From contig NC_088302.1 of assembly GCF_032854445.1 (NCBI RefSeq), forward strand, positions 42,696,645 to 42,760,644: DNA of 64,000 bases, given 5' to 3'. The number at the start of each line of letters is the position of its first letter. Positions within the stretch are counted from its first letter, which is position 1. Below are positions 45,430 through 59,600 of the stretch, piece after piece. Position numbers and translations under genes: made by a program. Below the pieces are notes generated by a model. The model was given only the letters and a program-made list of their open reading frames with translations. It had not been told where the DNA came from and made no database searches. This DNA is from Liolophura sinensis. Taxonomy: Eukaryota; Mollusca; Polyplacophora; Chitonida; Chitonidae.

Positions 45430-47459
45430 GGGACATTGAAAACTGTACCTTTAAACATACTTATATCTGTCTCTAACTTATCCTCTCAGTACATGGTGGT
45501 TCATTAAAATAAGTGATCAGCTAGGCATCTAGCTCAATTTTAAACACGAATCAAATAAATACAATGAAATCGGACTTTTTTTACATTTATGCTAAATTGT
45601 TACGTGCAAATGTTTATCAGTATTATAATGTCATTGTATTATTAATGCTATTCATTCCGAGTACCAGCATATTTCTGCTGGGACAAAAGGCCTCTTTTAT
45701 CTGCTGTATGTGGTCGAGTTATTGTCTGAGTTGAAGTCTGGCGTGTTTTTCATTCTATTTTTCCATTTTTGAATCCATTTTTTTATTTTGGTTTTTAGTT
45801 TAATGCTCACAAAAATTTTCACCTATACGTTGGCGCCTAGTATAATAAGAGGGTGGGATACTAAAGTGCTCAGAGTAAACCAGTGGCAAGATAAACTGGA
45901 GCGCTTTTTCACGTGTGGATTATGACTGGTGAAAGGCAAATGGTCTGCAATAACAGTCATTTTTGTTGTAAATGATCCATGAAATCTTGTAAACCACTTG
46001 ATTTTTCACAGTATAACACATCACACTAATAACCGTTTAACACGCAAAAATACTTTGTTGTTTTTATTTTTTTACTTAATCGCTGCTTTACGAACTCATT
46101 TATTATGTCTTCTTTTGAGATTTATGGATTATTAAATTCTAGCGAGACGTTTACCCCCACCAGCAATATGTTTTCATATGTATAGGTCCTACATGTATCC
46201 TATTTCTGAATGCATGGGGACATTGCGACTCGTTGCGTTATCGCCTATACTAGGATTATAACAGTACCAAATTTCTCCATAAAACTTCATACGTTGTTGA
46301 AAAAAACGGATTACTTTATTTGCTTTATTGTTATCTTTCCCCTTCATTTCTGCCTATAATATCATAAACAACAAGATACAATTTTCGCATTATACTAACG
46401 TTCGGAACATATGAAAATCAAAATGCCTACATCATCACCAAAAGACAAACACGAACTCACTGGGAAGTCTCTCTCTAAAATGAAACGATGCTCAAAAACT
46501 AGAATCTATCTTCTTTTGGATTAATGAAGCTAACAAATCCGTCAACTTCTTCGCTCACGTTCAAAGGCTCGTGTGATGGCAGTTAACCAGAATTATTTCA
46601 TTCAATCCTTGGGGTAATGATCGGCTTTGCCTTGCCTCGCGATCTACTGGGTGGGTGCAATTACCTCGTAATTCCCTTTACACATGCCACAGGGCAGAAA
46701 GTTGGCCCAATGAACCCATGATTATTTTCCGATATCAATTGCTTTTCCACTATCCGTCTAGAAATGTGGCACAATTGGAGTTACCGCCATAACCAGATTT
46801 ATCCCTTAACAGACACCATCCATCAACAAAGAAACGCTTATCGTTCCTGGCATTCTTCTTTCCATAGCTCCGTCGCTGCGCCGTTTTGTGTCTTTCCGTT
46901 GTTCAGCTAACGTTCAATGCATGTTCTTTATAATAATAACCATATGTTATCCTATTCTTCTCAGCAATTAGTGGTTTATCTTTGACATATTCACAGAAAA
47001 GCCTTCCGTGACCATCCAAAAATTAAACGAATGAAGTGTCCGTAAACAGGGATCTATTTGGATTTTATCGGTCTGTTGTATTTTATCATCAAGAGACATA
47101 GCCAGAAATACGATTTGCTCCATTCATAGACACCAAGAGGGGATTTTTACAAATTGAACACAGAATAAATATCAATAAAACTTTTGCGTTTTCCTTTAAA
47201 AACACCTTTCAAGGTGGCTGTATTTTGGTATTGCTTGAATTATTTTTTTCGCTCTGTCGGCCGAGAATGGTCAGGTTGTCGTTGCTCTTTTTCTCTTAGC
47301 CTTTTACATCTTTAAAGGGCTTGTAGTTTTCATTCTGACCCTTTTTTGATCGGTTAGGCCAGAATTGTTTGGAGTTTGGGGATACCCCCATCTATCTTCT
47401 GTCTGAGGTGTTAAGCAGAATTCGGGTCAAGAACCTAAATTGCTCGCTGTTTTCTCGTC
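45430..47459. other. Intergenic, AT-rich
   Basis: It contains a weak repeat D core at 45800-45925 (CAGAGTAAACCAGTGGCAAG). Otherwise I see no gene or RNA gene. Confidence 0.5.
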
Positions 47460-48420
47460 GCCTTTCGCTGTAGTCTCCGAGGTCTACAGAAGATCTTTGG
47501 TGTTCAGGAAGAGGTCCTCGTTGTCCAGTAATCTAATACTATCCTCTGTAAGGTATATATTCGTGCTCTTTGAGGTATTTTTAGTACGCTCGGTGTAGAA
47601 ATCACTGTTATCGTTGTCCCATTCTCTCTGAAGCGTTAACTTATTAGAGTGGGTGGCGAAAACAGCCTCTAAGAGGTATCCGTGAAGCTTACTATCGAGG
47701 ACGAGGTAATCGTCATTACGTAACGACGATTACGTGACGTTGGGAATCGAAGACAAGGCCGTCGTTATTGCGCACTCTTGGGGTGCTCTCACGTTCGGTG
47801 TCGAAAACAATGATGTCGTTGTCCCGACTTATAAGAGGGTTTTATGTGAACTTTGGAATCGAAAACACGGTTGTTGACGTCCCACCCTCTCTGAGGTGTT
47901 TCCATGGTCGGTGTCGAAAACAATGATGTCGTTGTCCCACCATCTTTGAGGATTCTATGTGAACTTCGGAATCGAAAACAAGATTGTCGTTGTCCCGCCC
48001 TCTCTGAAGTTTTCATGTGACCTTCGTAATAGAAAACAATGTTGTCTTTGCCTCGGCCTCTCTGAAGTCTTTATGTGACGCTCGGTGTAGAAGACAAGGT
48101 CGTCGTTGTCCCACCATCAATGAGGTGTTTTGTGACGTCCAGTGTAGAAGAAAAGGCTGCTGTTCTCGCTGAGGTGTTTATACCATGTTCCGTGTGCTTA
48201 TGTGACGTTCGGTGTAGAAGACACTGGTATTGTGGTGCGGCCATCTCCTAGGTCTTTATATGACGTTTGAGAAGACACTGATGTCGTTGTCCCGCCATCT
48301 GTGAGATGCTTATGCGATTTTTCGGTGTAGAAAACACTGTTGTCGTTGTCCCGTCACCGCTGAGTTGTTTATGAGACGCTGGGATGAGATTGTGTCGTTT
48401 CTAGATGATATAGAAGACGG
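47460..48420 (+). repeat. Minisatellite, about 58-60-bp unit
   Basis: About 15 diverged units of 'TCGGTGTAGAAGACAATG', 'TCGTCGTTGTCCCACCATCT' and CTGAGGTGTTTATGTGACG. Frames stay open within parts of it (47789-48016, minus) without coding signs. Confidence 0.92.
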
Positions 48421-49265
48421 CTAAGATGAGGTGGTTTTGTCCCTGGACATGGCCCAGGCGGAGCGCCGCAGAGGCTCTCTAGGCGTGTCAATGCTTCTCA
48501 GAGACGTCGACACTGATGACAAAACCGAAGAAAGAAACATGAATTAAGACACATGCAGCAAAGTCTTCAACAATGACAGCAGATGTATCATTTATACATG
48601 ACAGCGCTGAACCGATTTGAACTTGTACCGAAGCCGATAACACCTTATTCTCCAGTTTGATCAAGACTGAGTGCGAAAAACCCCTCGGTCTGATGCTTTA
48701 CTGCTTAGCTTGACACAGTTCAGCCGAAAACATCAGCGGTAAGACAGACTGTGACGGGATCGAGAAGAAAACGACAACGATAAATAAGACAAAAACAAAG
48801 TTCTTAACGGTAAAAACCGTTCCATATTTTAGCCGTAAATTTCATTGGAAAATTGATTATGATGTACGGTTCAGTTGAGTGCACTACATAGACCCAAAAC
48901 ACAGGACTAATAGAAATGGTAAAAACAATTGTGGTAACACTATCAATGGTGCTGTTAATAATCATATCGTCAGTAATAAGAATAACATTAACTGGAATCC
49001 TAGGTGTTGTACTAAAACCGTGATCTATCGTAACATTGATGTGTGATAAAAAAAAAACGACGAAAGGGTGTGATTAGAAATTTTTAGCCCCGGTTTCACG
49101 AAGCTTCTTAAGCTCAGGAAGTTTCTTTAGTCTATACCCTTTCTAAAAACCTTATGTTCATCAGGAAATTTATCAAGTAAGCAAAACAAAGATAAAAATT
49201 CTCAGGAAATTTCGCGAAGTCAAACTCTGAGCTTTAAGATCAAAATATTAAGTGAAGAATAAAAA
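48421..49265. other. Intergenic, nothing recognised
   Basis: No repeat family or coding block identified. Confidence 0.5.
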
Positions 49266-49277
49266 CGTTAGTACTAA

Positions 49278-49548
49278 TTTATTTATTTATTTATTTGATT
49301 GTTGTTTTACGTCGTACTCAAGAATATTTCACTTATACGACGGCGGCCAGCTTTATGGTGGGTGGAAACCGGGCAAAGCCCTGGGGAAACCCACGACCAT
49401 CCGCAGGTTGCTGGAAGACCTTCCCACTTACGCCCGGAGAGGAAGCCAGCATGAGCTGGACTTGAAGTGACATCGACCGCATTGGTGAGAGACTCCTGGG
49501 TCATTACGCTGCGCTAGCGCGCTAACCAACTGAGCCACGGAGGCCCCT
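49278..49548 (-). mobile_element. SINE family 1, full-length copy with 12-bp target-site duplication
   Basis: The minus strand carries the complete element from GGGGCCTCCGTGGCTCAGTT (A box) to the (AAAT)n tail. CGTTAGTACTAA flanks it at 49266-49277 and 49549-49560. It is among the least diverged copies here. Confidence 0.97.
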
Positions 49549-49560
49549 CGTTAGTACTAA

Positions 49561-52500
49561 GAGATCAAGGGTAAATTCCACAAAATATTTTCTGTCTTAA
49601 GTCAAAATGTATAAAGTTGAAATTTTGATACATTGAGTTTAAGATAATACTGATGAAGTAGACAAATTTTACTTTATAAAACCGAAAAATAAGCTTTAAG
49701 AACGTATTTTAAATTTTGACTTAAGCTAGAAATGTCTTTGTGGAATCGGTCTAAAGTCTGGAAGACTTAAATAAATCAAGCATTCCAAAGGAATTATGGG
49801 CATAAATTACACATTTATACAATAAATTCTGAATATACGAACAAAATGTGCGCAGTGAACGTTAACAGTCAGTCCCAACAAGAAACACTTAAATGTATGT
49901 ACCATTATGCGTGTGCAGGTGCAGGGTGCCCGTTAAAGATATAATCTGAAAGACTGATGTTCAAAGTATTTAAATTTTAACCACATTTGTTACTCGCTTT
50001 TATTAAACATGTTTAACCTGTTACGAACCCCGTCTGTAAACATTGTATATATATATATATATATCTGTGTCTGACCTACATTTTCTCCTCTTGTGTATGT
50101 TATAGTCTGTACTGTAACTTAGTCAAGCGTCTTCATGTTTATTTATTGGATCTTGTGTGAGCCTATCGCAGAACAGAGAGTTAAACAAGCTAGTTGTTTC
50201 CCATCTTCAGTCATTGATAGTTATGCCCCTACAAATCAAAATAATAAATGGCATGTAGCGAGTTACGCCTACATTCATTCCGATGTAGGGGTAGAAGTAC
50301 ACTTGTACTTTGTGCTACAGAATACCAACATTCTGAATATCGTCAATAGATTAGTACAGTACAAAAATTACAGATACTCCGAACAAACAATAAACGTTTC
50401 TAACTTCAAATATGCGACTTTTTATGTTTCTTTTGCAATGTGATGAAATGGTGCGAAAATGTGATTTCCGTCAATATGCAGAGTGAAGGAGCATGTCATT
50501 TGGAACACATCTGATATTCCCATTGTGAAATAATTGAATATTGCTGACGTCAATAACAGCCCGTGCAGTCCGGTACAGACGTATATGACATGCTAAATCA
50601 GTTTCACTCAGCTCACATATCTGCTTCCTGGTCGTGGCAATTTCCTCGGTTATGCGATTTCAAACGTAAACATATAACCATGCATATAAAAAGATATCAG
50701 AATACTGAATGATTTTATCACAATTCAAAGAAAATTCTATGCATCTGATTGTTCTATCCGCCATGGATAACATATAACATTCACCGAACAGGCGAGGAGG
50801 CCTCAACAGGCCAGCCTCAAGTCGCATATTTTTTCTGTATATGCACGGTGCTGGCCGATAGCAACGCTTGTAGACAATGTGCGAGTCAATAACTTTCCTG
50901 TACTCATTTTCAAAAGAGTTCAAATGATTCAGCAACTGGCAACGACATGTGGAAAAGCTTCTTACAACATTGTTTTAGGACAAAGAAAATGCACATTCTT
51001 GAAAATTGAATCGAAAATGAATATCCAACAGTTTTTTCTCTCAGCTCAACTAATGTCACGAACAGAGATTCTCGTCGTTTTGTATCGTGACGTCAGTGTT
51101 GCCTGTGCATCGGCAAGGCGTCCGTGAAAACAGCGTGCGTTGGCTGAAATACCAGTATTAATTCAAGAAAATTTGTCTATAATGGTTTTCATTGTGATAA
51201 CTTCGTTATAGCAGTATGTTGCGTGGGTATGTTAAGTTTATTAAACGTTTAACTGTTACACGTACATGTATTACCACGTATACTTATTAATTAAACTCAC
51301 CTATTCGAAACGTTTATCCCTTCATTTTATTAATTGTTTCATTTGAAAATGAAGTCGTTTTCCAGTCGTTCGACAACGGTGGTGTTCACAGGGTAGGGGA
51401 AACTGAAGTACCCGGAATGCCCGAAGGAAACAACCCCATATCCAACAGACCCCTTGGTTTTAACACAAAAGTTTTCAGCATAAAGCATGGAACCACGGCA
51501 GCGATCACCCATGACTGGTGGAATCGGGCTCTTATCAGTTTATCTTAGTTTTGGGTTTAAACCCACAGTCAAAACACTGAGAGCTGGATTCGACTCAGTG
51601 GCCTTATTGGTCAGGGGTCGTAGTTGCGGAGAGACCAAAGTTTTATACAAATGAGCCAACAAGGACCTCATTTCCCCTGGCTCTGCCCGGTCTACTCCCA
51701 CGATAATGCTGACCGTCTTCGTACAAGTGAAATATTCTTCAGTACGGCATAAAACACTAGCATTACGTGTTACTTGCTGACTAGGTCATTTGACTTACAA
51801 CGGTTGTACCGTATTAGCGACTATTCCGAAGTCACAGTCCATATAATCACCTTATGTTTTCATGATTGATGTGACGTTTCACTCGTGCTCTACACACTGA
51901 TGTGATTATCTCAACAATACAGTTCCGATTATCTAATTTTACCCAGAAATGTCGCTGTACATTTTAATTATTACGCTATTCCCTTGTGGCAGACCGATCG
52001 TCTATAGACGACCAATACATCATGTAATCTATTCCGCAACACAGCTTATTGGCGGCCGCCACTTTCTCAGAACAGACCGAGCTTCAGGGAATCGCTTACA
52101 TTCGTCATTCTGTCACTTTACCTTAACCTTTTTTTCTGTGTATAACAGCACGATTGTTCAATCTGTACGAATGCCCGGATGCTGCCCTTTCTGGCTTTAT
52201 AGACGGGATTAACCAAATTATCAAGTTCAAAACAAATGTCCCTAATATCCTGCTCTATGCTTTGAGAGAAAAGTACAGAGAATAGGAAAGAAAACTCCAG
52301 AATCGTGCTCCCGTAAATAAAGTAGTTTGAAGCCAAGATAAACCAGACTGCAAGACTTAATCCCCATGAGGAGCATTAGGGATTGTTTAGATAGAGGATA
52401 CACACACCAGCAGAGGGATACGACACAAAAAGTAGCACTCATAAACTCCAAAAACATCTGTTTGCAGCAAACCAATAAAATCCACATCCAACTAGCACCT

Positions 52501-52800
52501 ACTTCACACCCACTTAAAAGAAACATTTCGCCAAGAACAGGGAATTGCCCATGAGGTTTCCTTTCTCACCATCACTGACACACTGGCTTCAACACATTCT
52601 TCCACTTTAACAGTAAGCAAGCCATCATTTTCAGAGTCTCAGAAAACCTCCGTGCATTTGTATTTTCAACCTATTATTAACAAATTAAGTCGTAAATAAA
52701 GTCAGTTAAAGTTTATCCAAAAATCTGTTCTAAACCAGTAACTTTCTATGTGAATAGCAGACACAACGGACATAACAAAAACGATAGAAACAAACACAGA
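49561..52800. other. Intergenic, mostly unrecognised
   Basis: It contains a short (TA)n at about 50046-50065 and a SINE tail at 51675-51760. No coding block recognised; open frames at 50135-50443 and 51949-52212 lack motifs. Confidence 0.5.
51675..51760 (+). mobile_element. SINE family 1, 3' fragment
   Basis: CTGGCTCTGCCCGGTCTACT, then ACGATAATGCTGACCG, 'AAGTGAAATATTCTTCAG' and CGGCATAAAACACTAG. Confidence 0.8.
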
Positions 52801-52832
52801 ATGGTCATCAAAAAAGAAGAACAGATAAAACA

Positions 52833-52838
52833 TTTATT
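52833..52838 (-). terminator. Candidate AATAAA poly(A) signal of the CCK-type receptor
   Basis: AATAAA on the minus strand lies about 255 nt after the receptor stop codon. The spacing is reasonable for a short 3' UTR, but this is not proven. Confidence 0.4.
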
Positions 52839-53092
52839 TCACAACAGACATACACTCTTGCCAAAAATGACTCCCACCTGCCAAGCTGCCCGAGGTTTAT
52901 ACAGACAGTAGAGGAGAGAAGCGAAAGATAAAAGTGTCGTGTGCGAGACCCAAACCAATACAACCGGTCAGCTATTTGGAGGTGATTACAAAAGATAAGT
53001 ATAAATATCATTGATTTAGTGACATACTCTCTACTCTTAGCTAGACAGCTAACGAAACAATGTCCCAAGGGAATCTTACTTCCCACCAACAC

Positions 53093-53691
53093 TTATCGGA
53101 AGGATGAGAAAACTTTGTCCGTATTATTGTTACTATGGGTCTGGTGAAGCCGACCAGAGCTGGGGCGGCCATTTTTGGCACGAATGTACGGTTCGGCAGT
53201 AGTGCTGTAAACTCTAGCTGCCCGCGGTTTGCTTTTACCTGTTCTCGTGGACAAGGTGTGGCTGGAGGACGAGTGCATGAAACCCCTGGAAGATTGGTTT
53301 CTACCCATACAAATACAGCATTTAAAAGCCGAGATGAATCCCTGTCGAAATTTCCTGTTCATGAAACAGTAGGTAATGGGATTACAGCATGACGACACAT
53401 ACGACAGCAAATAGATAAAAGACATAGCCATTGGAGTGATGTGGCGTTCCACGCTGTCGTAATCGAATATAATCCAGGTCGTGGTCACGTAAAGCGGAGT
53501 CCAGCAGATGAAAAACTCCAGAACGACAGCAAACAGCATTTTAATCACTCGTTTTTTGGCAGCTCGGCTTTTTTCGCTGTTCGCTTGTCGCATGACACGT
53601 CCATAATCCAAACGCCCTCTGGTGGAGGCCGTGGATCCTTTGGATGACGCAGTCTCTGACGTCATCATAGTTTCAGCCTCTTCTCCTTCAT
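53093..53691 (-). CDS. CCKR: CCK-type receptor exon 3: loop 3, TM6, TM7, C-tail
   Basis: The acceptor is CATTTGACAG. Loop 3 is acidic then Ser/Thr-rich (DEGEEAETMM, SSKGSTASTRG). TM6 follows AAKKRVIKMLF. TM7 ends NPITYCFMNRKFRQGF, then CCICM and a long Ser-rich tail with many possible phosphorylation sites, to stop TGA... at 53093-53095. Confidence 0.95.
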
Positions 53692-56600
53692 CTGTCAAAT
53701 GAAAAAAAGAAAACGGAATATTCTGATATGCGTGGATGAATCCGGCGTTTTTAAGATATTTAAGAAAATGACATTTTAAGAAATGAAACTAAGCATACTC
53801 TTACGAAAATCTTAACTCAGATATCATAAGCTTTGGAATTAATCCTTTAAACTGCTGTAGCCTACATTCATCCGACGAATCGCGAGAATGTCCCCACAAT
53901 TTTTTTGTTATTTGTGTTGGCAAAATAGAAAATCCTGCCTCGTTAGATCATATCACTAAAATAACTTTTCAGTGGACGAAACTGTTCAATACAATAAGAG
54001 AAAAGACACACTTCTCAGTAAACTCATTCCAACGAGAAAATGTCAGAGAATTACAATTCCGTCCTTTCAGCAAATTAACGGCTATAATTTTCATTTTATT
54101 ATTTCTTAATATTTCCTCTGTGGACGAGGTTTATAAAGCCGGGTCATTTCTAGCCACAAAATTCTGTACGAAGTTTTTGACATTCTGCAAGTACTTTTTA
54201 AATACTGATTGATATTTAAAGAGGCAGTAGAAATTTTAAGTGATGAAAAGGAATCAAAATTGGACAAACGTGGAGAATGGCGTCGGCTGTTACATTGTAC
54301 ATCGTCGTCAGATTTGAAAAAATATAGAACCTGTCAGTGTGTGTAGACGACGATTTACAGTAACCACAACTATGTGCACACTTAGGTCCACGGCAACCAG
54401 ACGTTTGTGCATAATAGGGTCCACTGTATATCACCAGATCTGTTTGCTAACTAGGATTTACTGTATAGTCAGGTGGAAGCATATTTGAATGCCTGGGGGC
54501 GTTTCTTAAAATCGGAGCGAGATTGTACACGCGTCGGTTACACACTAAAACAAGAGTCAAAATAACATACACATCTCGATGAAAAGCGGGATTTCGGCCT
54601 TACATAAATTTCACGGCCCATTACCTTTTTCGCTGCGCATTTCCATCTTTATTCCCATCCAGAGAGTGCGGACAATCATTCCATATGAGAGTGACATGAT
54701 GACAACCGGGAAAAACAGCAAGACCAGGTCCAGAAGAATCGTGTACGCTTTTTTCCATTCTGGATTGTACCAGATTTCTCTGCAGGCAAACCTGTCGTTT
54801 TCCAGTGGCACAAGTTTGTTGTACATGGCGATGGGAATCATAAAGCTGATAGACAGCACCCAGCATATAGCGATCGTCTTATAGGAGTGAGACAACGTTT
54901 GCCAACTTCGAGACTTGAGTGGTTGACAAATGGCAAAGTAACGCTCCAGAGAGATGGCCACTAGCGTGAAGCAGCTGACGCCCACCGACACAGCTGCAAG
55001 AAAATTGTGACTTATGTTATTTAAGTGTCAGATAAAATTTATATTTATTTATACGACGACGAAAATCATCATGATGAAGGGAAACTGGGCAGACCCCCTG
55101 AAAAACCCACGACCATCCACAGATGCGGAATTTAAAAAAGAAATATATTGAGTCAACGCGTTTGCCAGACACAAGGAGAATGATACTCATGTTTCTTCCT
55201 CGCACCAACCTAACCACGGCAGCATAAGTGAAAAGTTTTTCAGTATAATATTAATACCTATAGAAAAAATATATAGAATAGGATTTAAGATGATATTTTT
55301 TAACGAGGTCAACAAAAATGTTCAGAATCCATTTAATATCCTATATAACCATCTGTTTATTAATTCTATGTACAATTGTCAAAAGTGAAACAATTTCCAT
55401 ACATTTTACTCATTCGACTTTAAAAGCTCCCTGCTGGTGTGTCAAATCCAGCCAAATATAACCGCCTTTGTAGATAGTTGTAGACTTGCTAATTATGAAT
55501 GGCAATTCTAAAAAACGATTCTATATTGTACAGAAATTCGCCCTGGATGTTTTTCTTGTTTTCCGGATTTTTAAAATTTTTTGTGCATTCGTAACTTAGA
55601 CTATATATATTGGGATGATCACCAACAAGTACACAAAATTAAGGATCAAACACCTTATCAATGTAACTGGACACTCTCTATTTCATGTCATTTGTCGGAT
55701 TCATCAAAGTACACAGTGTAAATGCGGAATACAATTGTAGTTTGTCGTCCAGAGTTACTTTCATTTAGTGTCGTATTTTCATTCAGAAATTCGTCATCAG
55801 ATGTTCTACTTCATTTTGTCTCCGGGAAATACGATATAGCAAACTGACTATGAGAGTCATCAGCGGAACTGTTGTTTTGTTTTTCACGGGAGCCAAGTAA
55901 CAGTCTCAGTTTACAACCTGACAACGGACGCGTAACATATCCTGAGTTCATTAGCTTAATTAATATCTGCTCGTTTCCATGCCATCTCGAGTTTCCAACT
56001 AACAAAATTTCTTTTAATCAGACTAATAACCCGCGGATGCATGTTTGCTTTGGGTGAAAGGTCCAATTAAATGCCATTTCTGTCGACATGCCATTTTAAT
56101 CAACAAACCAAAGGCACCTGAGATTATGTGGAAACCAATATTAAAGGATTAGTGTCAGGATTCATCATTTATTCATAATGAGCTGCCCTTGTATACATTG
56201 TTGAATTGAGTAACAAAAACTGTTGAAAAAGGGTACAATAATTTGAGTAATATGGCATTTAAAATCACTAGATAATGAGGCTGGTTTTATGCACTTTTTC
56301 CGCTAACACTCGGTAATCTCCGCCGAATTACCTCATATAAGTTCAACCTTTACGAACTGTCGGAGCTTCGCCATTTAGTTCAGTTTTAAAAACAGCTAAA
56401 AGAGTGACAACAATCATATTGCATTTCTCCACGAAGTGTTTCGTTGCTCTGGATACGTTTGTAAAAACGGGTCGTCGAAGAACCATGGAGTTATTCTTTC
56501 AAGTTTCCAGACGATTTGGACCTCGGGAAGGCAAATTTACAGCACAAGATGGAAGGACCAAAAACTACCATACCTTCTCTCGCCATTTTACAGCTGAAAG

Positions 56601-59600
56601 CTACGCGACGAATACAGCTGCACTCGAAGGATTTTCACAACGGCACCTGCACATTGTGGTTATAGACTACAACTGAGCGAAGTGAAAACTGATAGATAGC
56701 AAATCTCTGTACTCTAACGCCGACGTCCACATCATACATGCATTTATATTGTACACGACCATTAGGCCCCTATATGCATAGGCTGTTCAGAATGTTGATC
56801 GACAATAACATATACTGGTAGTTGTCATTGCATATGGGTATGGATATGTCATATTGGTATGGCAGTATATTTGCTTCTGTTTATCAAGAATCCATCTCGA
56901 AAATGACATCGTTTTTGTACGAATTCCCAGGATCCGCTGAGCCGTACCGGGCGGGCGGCTGCACATCTGCTAGAGGAGTAGATCTATTGTTTTGGTGGAT
57001 TTAAAGGCATTATTACGTTTCCCAGGCTATAGTCTTTATGATTATGACCAGGAGTTAAATCTGGACTCCTTTAAATACAGCTGCTAAAGCAGGTATGCCG
57101 GGGCTCAAGCCGACGTTATCGGCCTATGCCGCGTCACTTCCGGTTAATAAATGGTGTCTATGCAATGATATATAACTAACTTAATTAGAAAGCCTACATA
57201 ATTCGTAGCCATCAGTGCATTGTGTGGTAACTATGTATGTAGATGTAAATGTGCCAAATTTAGTAAATCGAGGTTTTGGACAATATTTGAAAGCGTGCAT
57301 GTCCTACCTACAAACTTTTACTCGCATGGGCGAGTTCAGATCCCGGGTATATCACCTACCTAAGTTTCATGAATTATTGTGCAACTCGAGTTAAAATTTC
57401 AGCTCATTGGCATCAGCCGTTCTGCAGAAAAAGCTTTTTGTCTTAGGTTTGGCACACAATCAAATATGGCCAAATCCAAGTCACGCGACCAAATGTTTCC
57501 AAAAGATAAAATAGCACAACTTCAGATCGCTTCCTAAAACATACTGAAGTTTCAGTTATGTAACATTTGTCATTCTCTTACAAAATGTATCACGAAATTG
57601 CCCAGAATAATAATACTTCGAACATATATAAACTGGAACCCTAATAAACTGATAGCTGAATCTGTGCCTCCGTCATCATCCACATCATTTCTGCCTTAAG
57701 TTCAAAATGGCAGGGTAGGAAATACCATTACCATATTAGAACCTCTTGTTCTGTTTAGGTTAAAAGATTTCTAACCAAAACACTGTGTTTATCGCGAACA
57801 GTGGTCTGTCTTTCAGAGTTGCCGTGGGTATAAAATCTAAAACAGTTGTTCCACTGATCGATACTCATAACTTGTCAAAGTAGACCACAAAAGTGGCTTG
57901 GTGCCAGACCACAAAATACAGAGCAGGGATCCACTTATTCTTGCTCAGGGCGGAATCTTGAAAAGCGACTTTACGTGTACATTTGTTTTTGGTTTCAGTT
58001 AAGACTACAGCATGGATAGTAAAACCAGAACAGTGACTACATTGTGACAGCTGACAGACTACCAGTTTTATTCGGAATGTTCATGTAAATAGTTAAATAA
58101 CAACAACTTACACCTTGAAATAAGTAGATACTGGTAGCAAAATATGCAGTGTTGTTAGAAACAATATATTAGACGCCACTCGTCTAGCAATCTTCGAATA
58201 AGCAGCTCGAACTTGATCAAACGTTCAGGTAATTCTCTTGCATTTGTAAAGAACAACCCTTATTGAATCTGTTATAAAAATGTGCGATTAAAATGCTACT
58301 TTGAAGAGGGGTGATGTTGTTAATTTGATGGGAAATATTGTGCGATACTAGGGCTGTCGAAAGCGGTAGCTACTCTTAAAACCAAAAAAGATGGTTTGTT
58401 TCAAATGGAGGAGAACGGTTGATGAGACAAAGGCATGCGTGTGCCTTGGCTGGAAGTTACATGCCGTATACTGGACCTCTAGTAATAAGTACGGTAGTCT
58501 TGGGAACTGAAGTTAGTTAACGTTTCTAAATGGATGTAGCATAATTTTCGGAGTTTGCAAACTTTCTTGAACGATTTCCTTTGGGAAAAGGGAAAACCAG
58601 GAACATCCAAGAAACAAACTCAAACTAATAGCACAACCATATAAGTGTTCTCACTAAACCCATCTTATCTTGGCGGAGCTTGACGTGATGAGCTCTCAAA
58701 CCAGTACTCATTTAAGTTTGAAAGCCCTGAGAAATTAACAAATGTATAAACTTTTCATGCTCATATATGCTTATAACGTAAAGTCAATCGGTGGATTTCT
58801 ATGCACATACATACACTTGCTTTAGAAGACGGACACCTTAATGATCTCCATTTGATTGTATCTAAGCACGATGTAGTATCCCGAAGCCTAAAGCTAATTA
58901 TTTCATCTTTTCTTGGGAGGTCAATGTAAGAGTCTGTTACTATCTCAAGGCAGTTATTTGCCAAAAGGTCGTCTTTCACGCTTATTCCGTCAGCTGACAT
59001 TGTCAGCTCTAGGCTGGGAACACAAGATCTTCGGCATCCGTTCTCTGCCTCATCCCCGGACGACCATTACACCTGACCTTAACTCACCGTCACGCCACAC
59101 ACCACTTTTAAAATGGAATCAATACGCTCGGACGCAAGGTAATTTGACATGAGGCATCTTATTTCGCTAACAAGTCTTTCTTCAGTGACCTTTATTTGTC
59201 TTTATGTTGTCCATGGCACTTACTGCCTAACATGGCCTTGTTTGCTCCATAAGGTGTACAAATATCTATTATACAATCTACTCAAAGTGTCTTACTGAAC
59301 AGGTCATAATTAAGCACCGGTGGTCTCCATAGGCGATGAGTGTTAACGGACAAAAACAGTAATACATCTCATTTCTGGGAAAGCCCTTAATTTATGTCGT
59401 GTGGAGCAGAGATTTTGTATTTCTGCAAAAATGCGCAATGGACATGCCGCTAAAAAAGCTAAAACTACGTGAAACGGTCTGGCAGTATTCTGCCCTCCCG
59501 TTGGGTCGATGTTTCCTGCATTTCACGAAACAGAGAACAAACAATTACGAGAATGTCTTAGCATTTGCTCCGGGAGTACATTAATACAGTCGAGCTAATC

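Noticed and set aside
49252-49504. Overlapping open frames on both strands
   Set aside because: They lie entirely in a full-length SINE; similar peptides recur at the other SINE copies.
56404-56676. 90-codon open frame in receptor intron 1
   Set aside because: It has no recognisable motif, no splice context and no repeat relation. Chance is enough to explain it.
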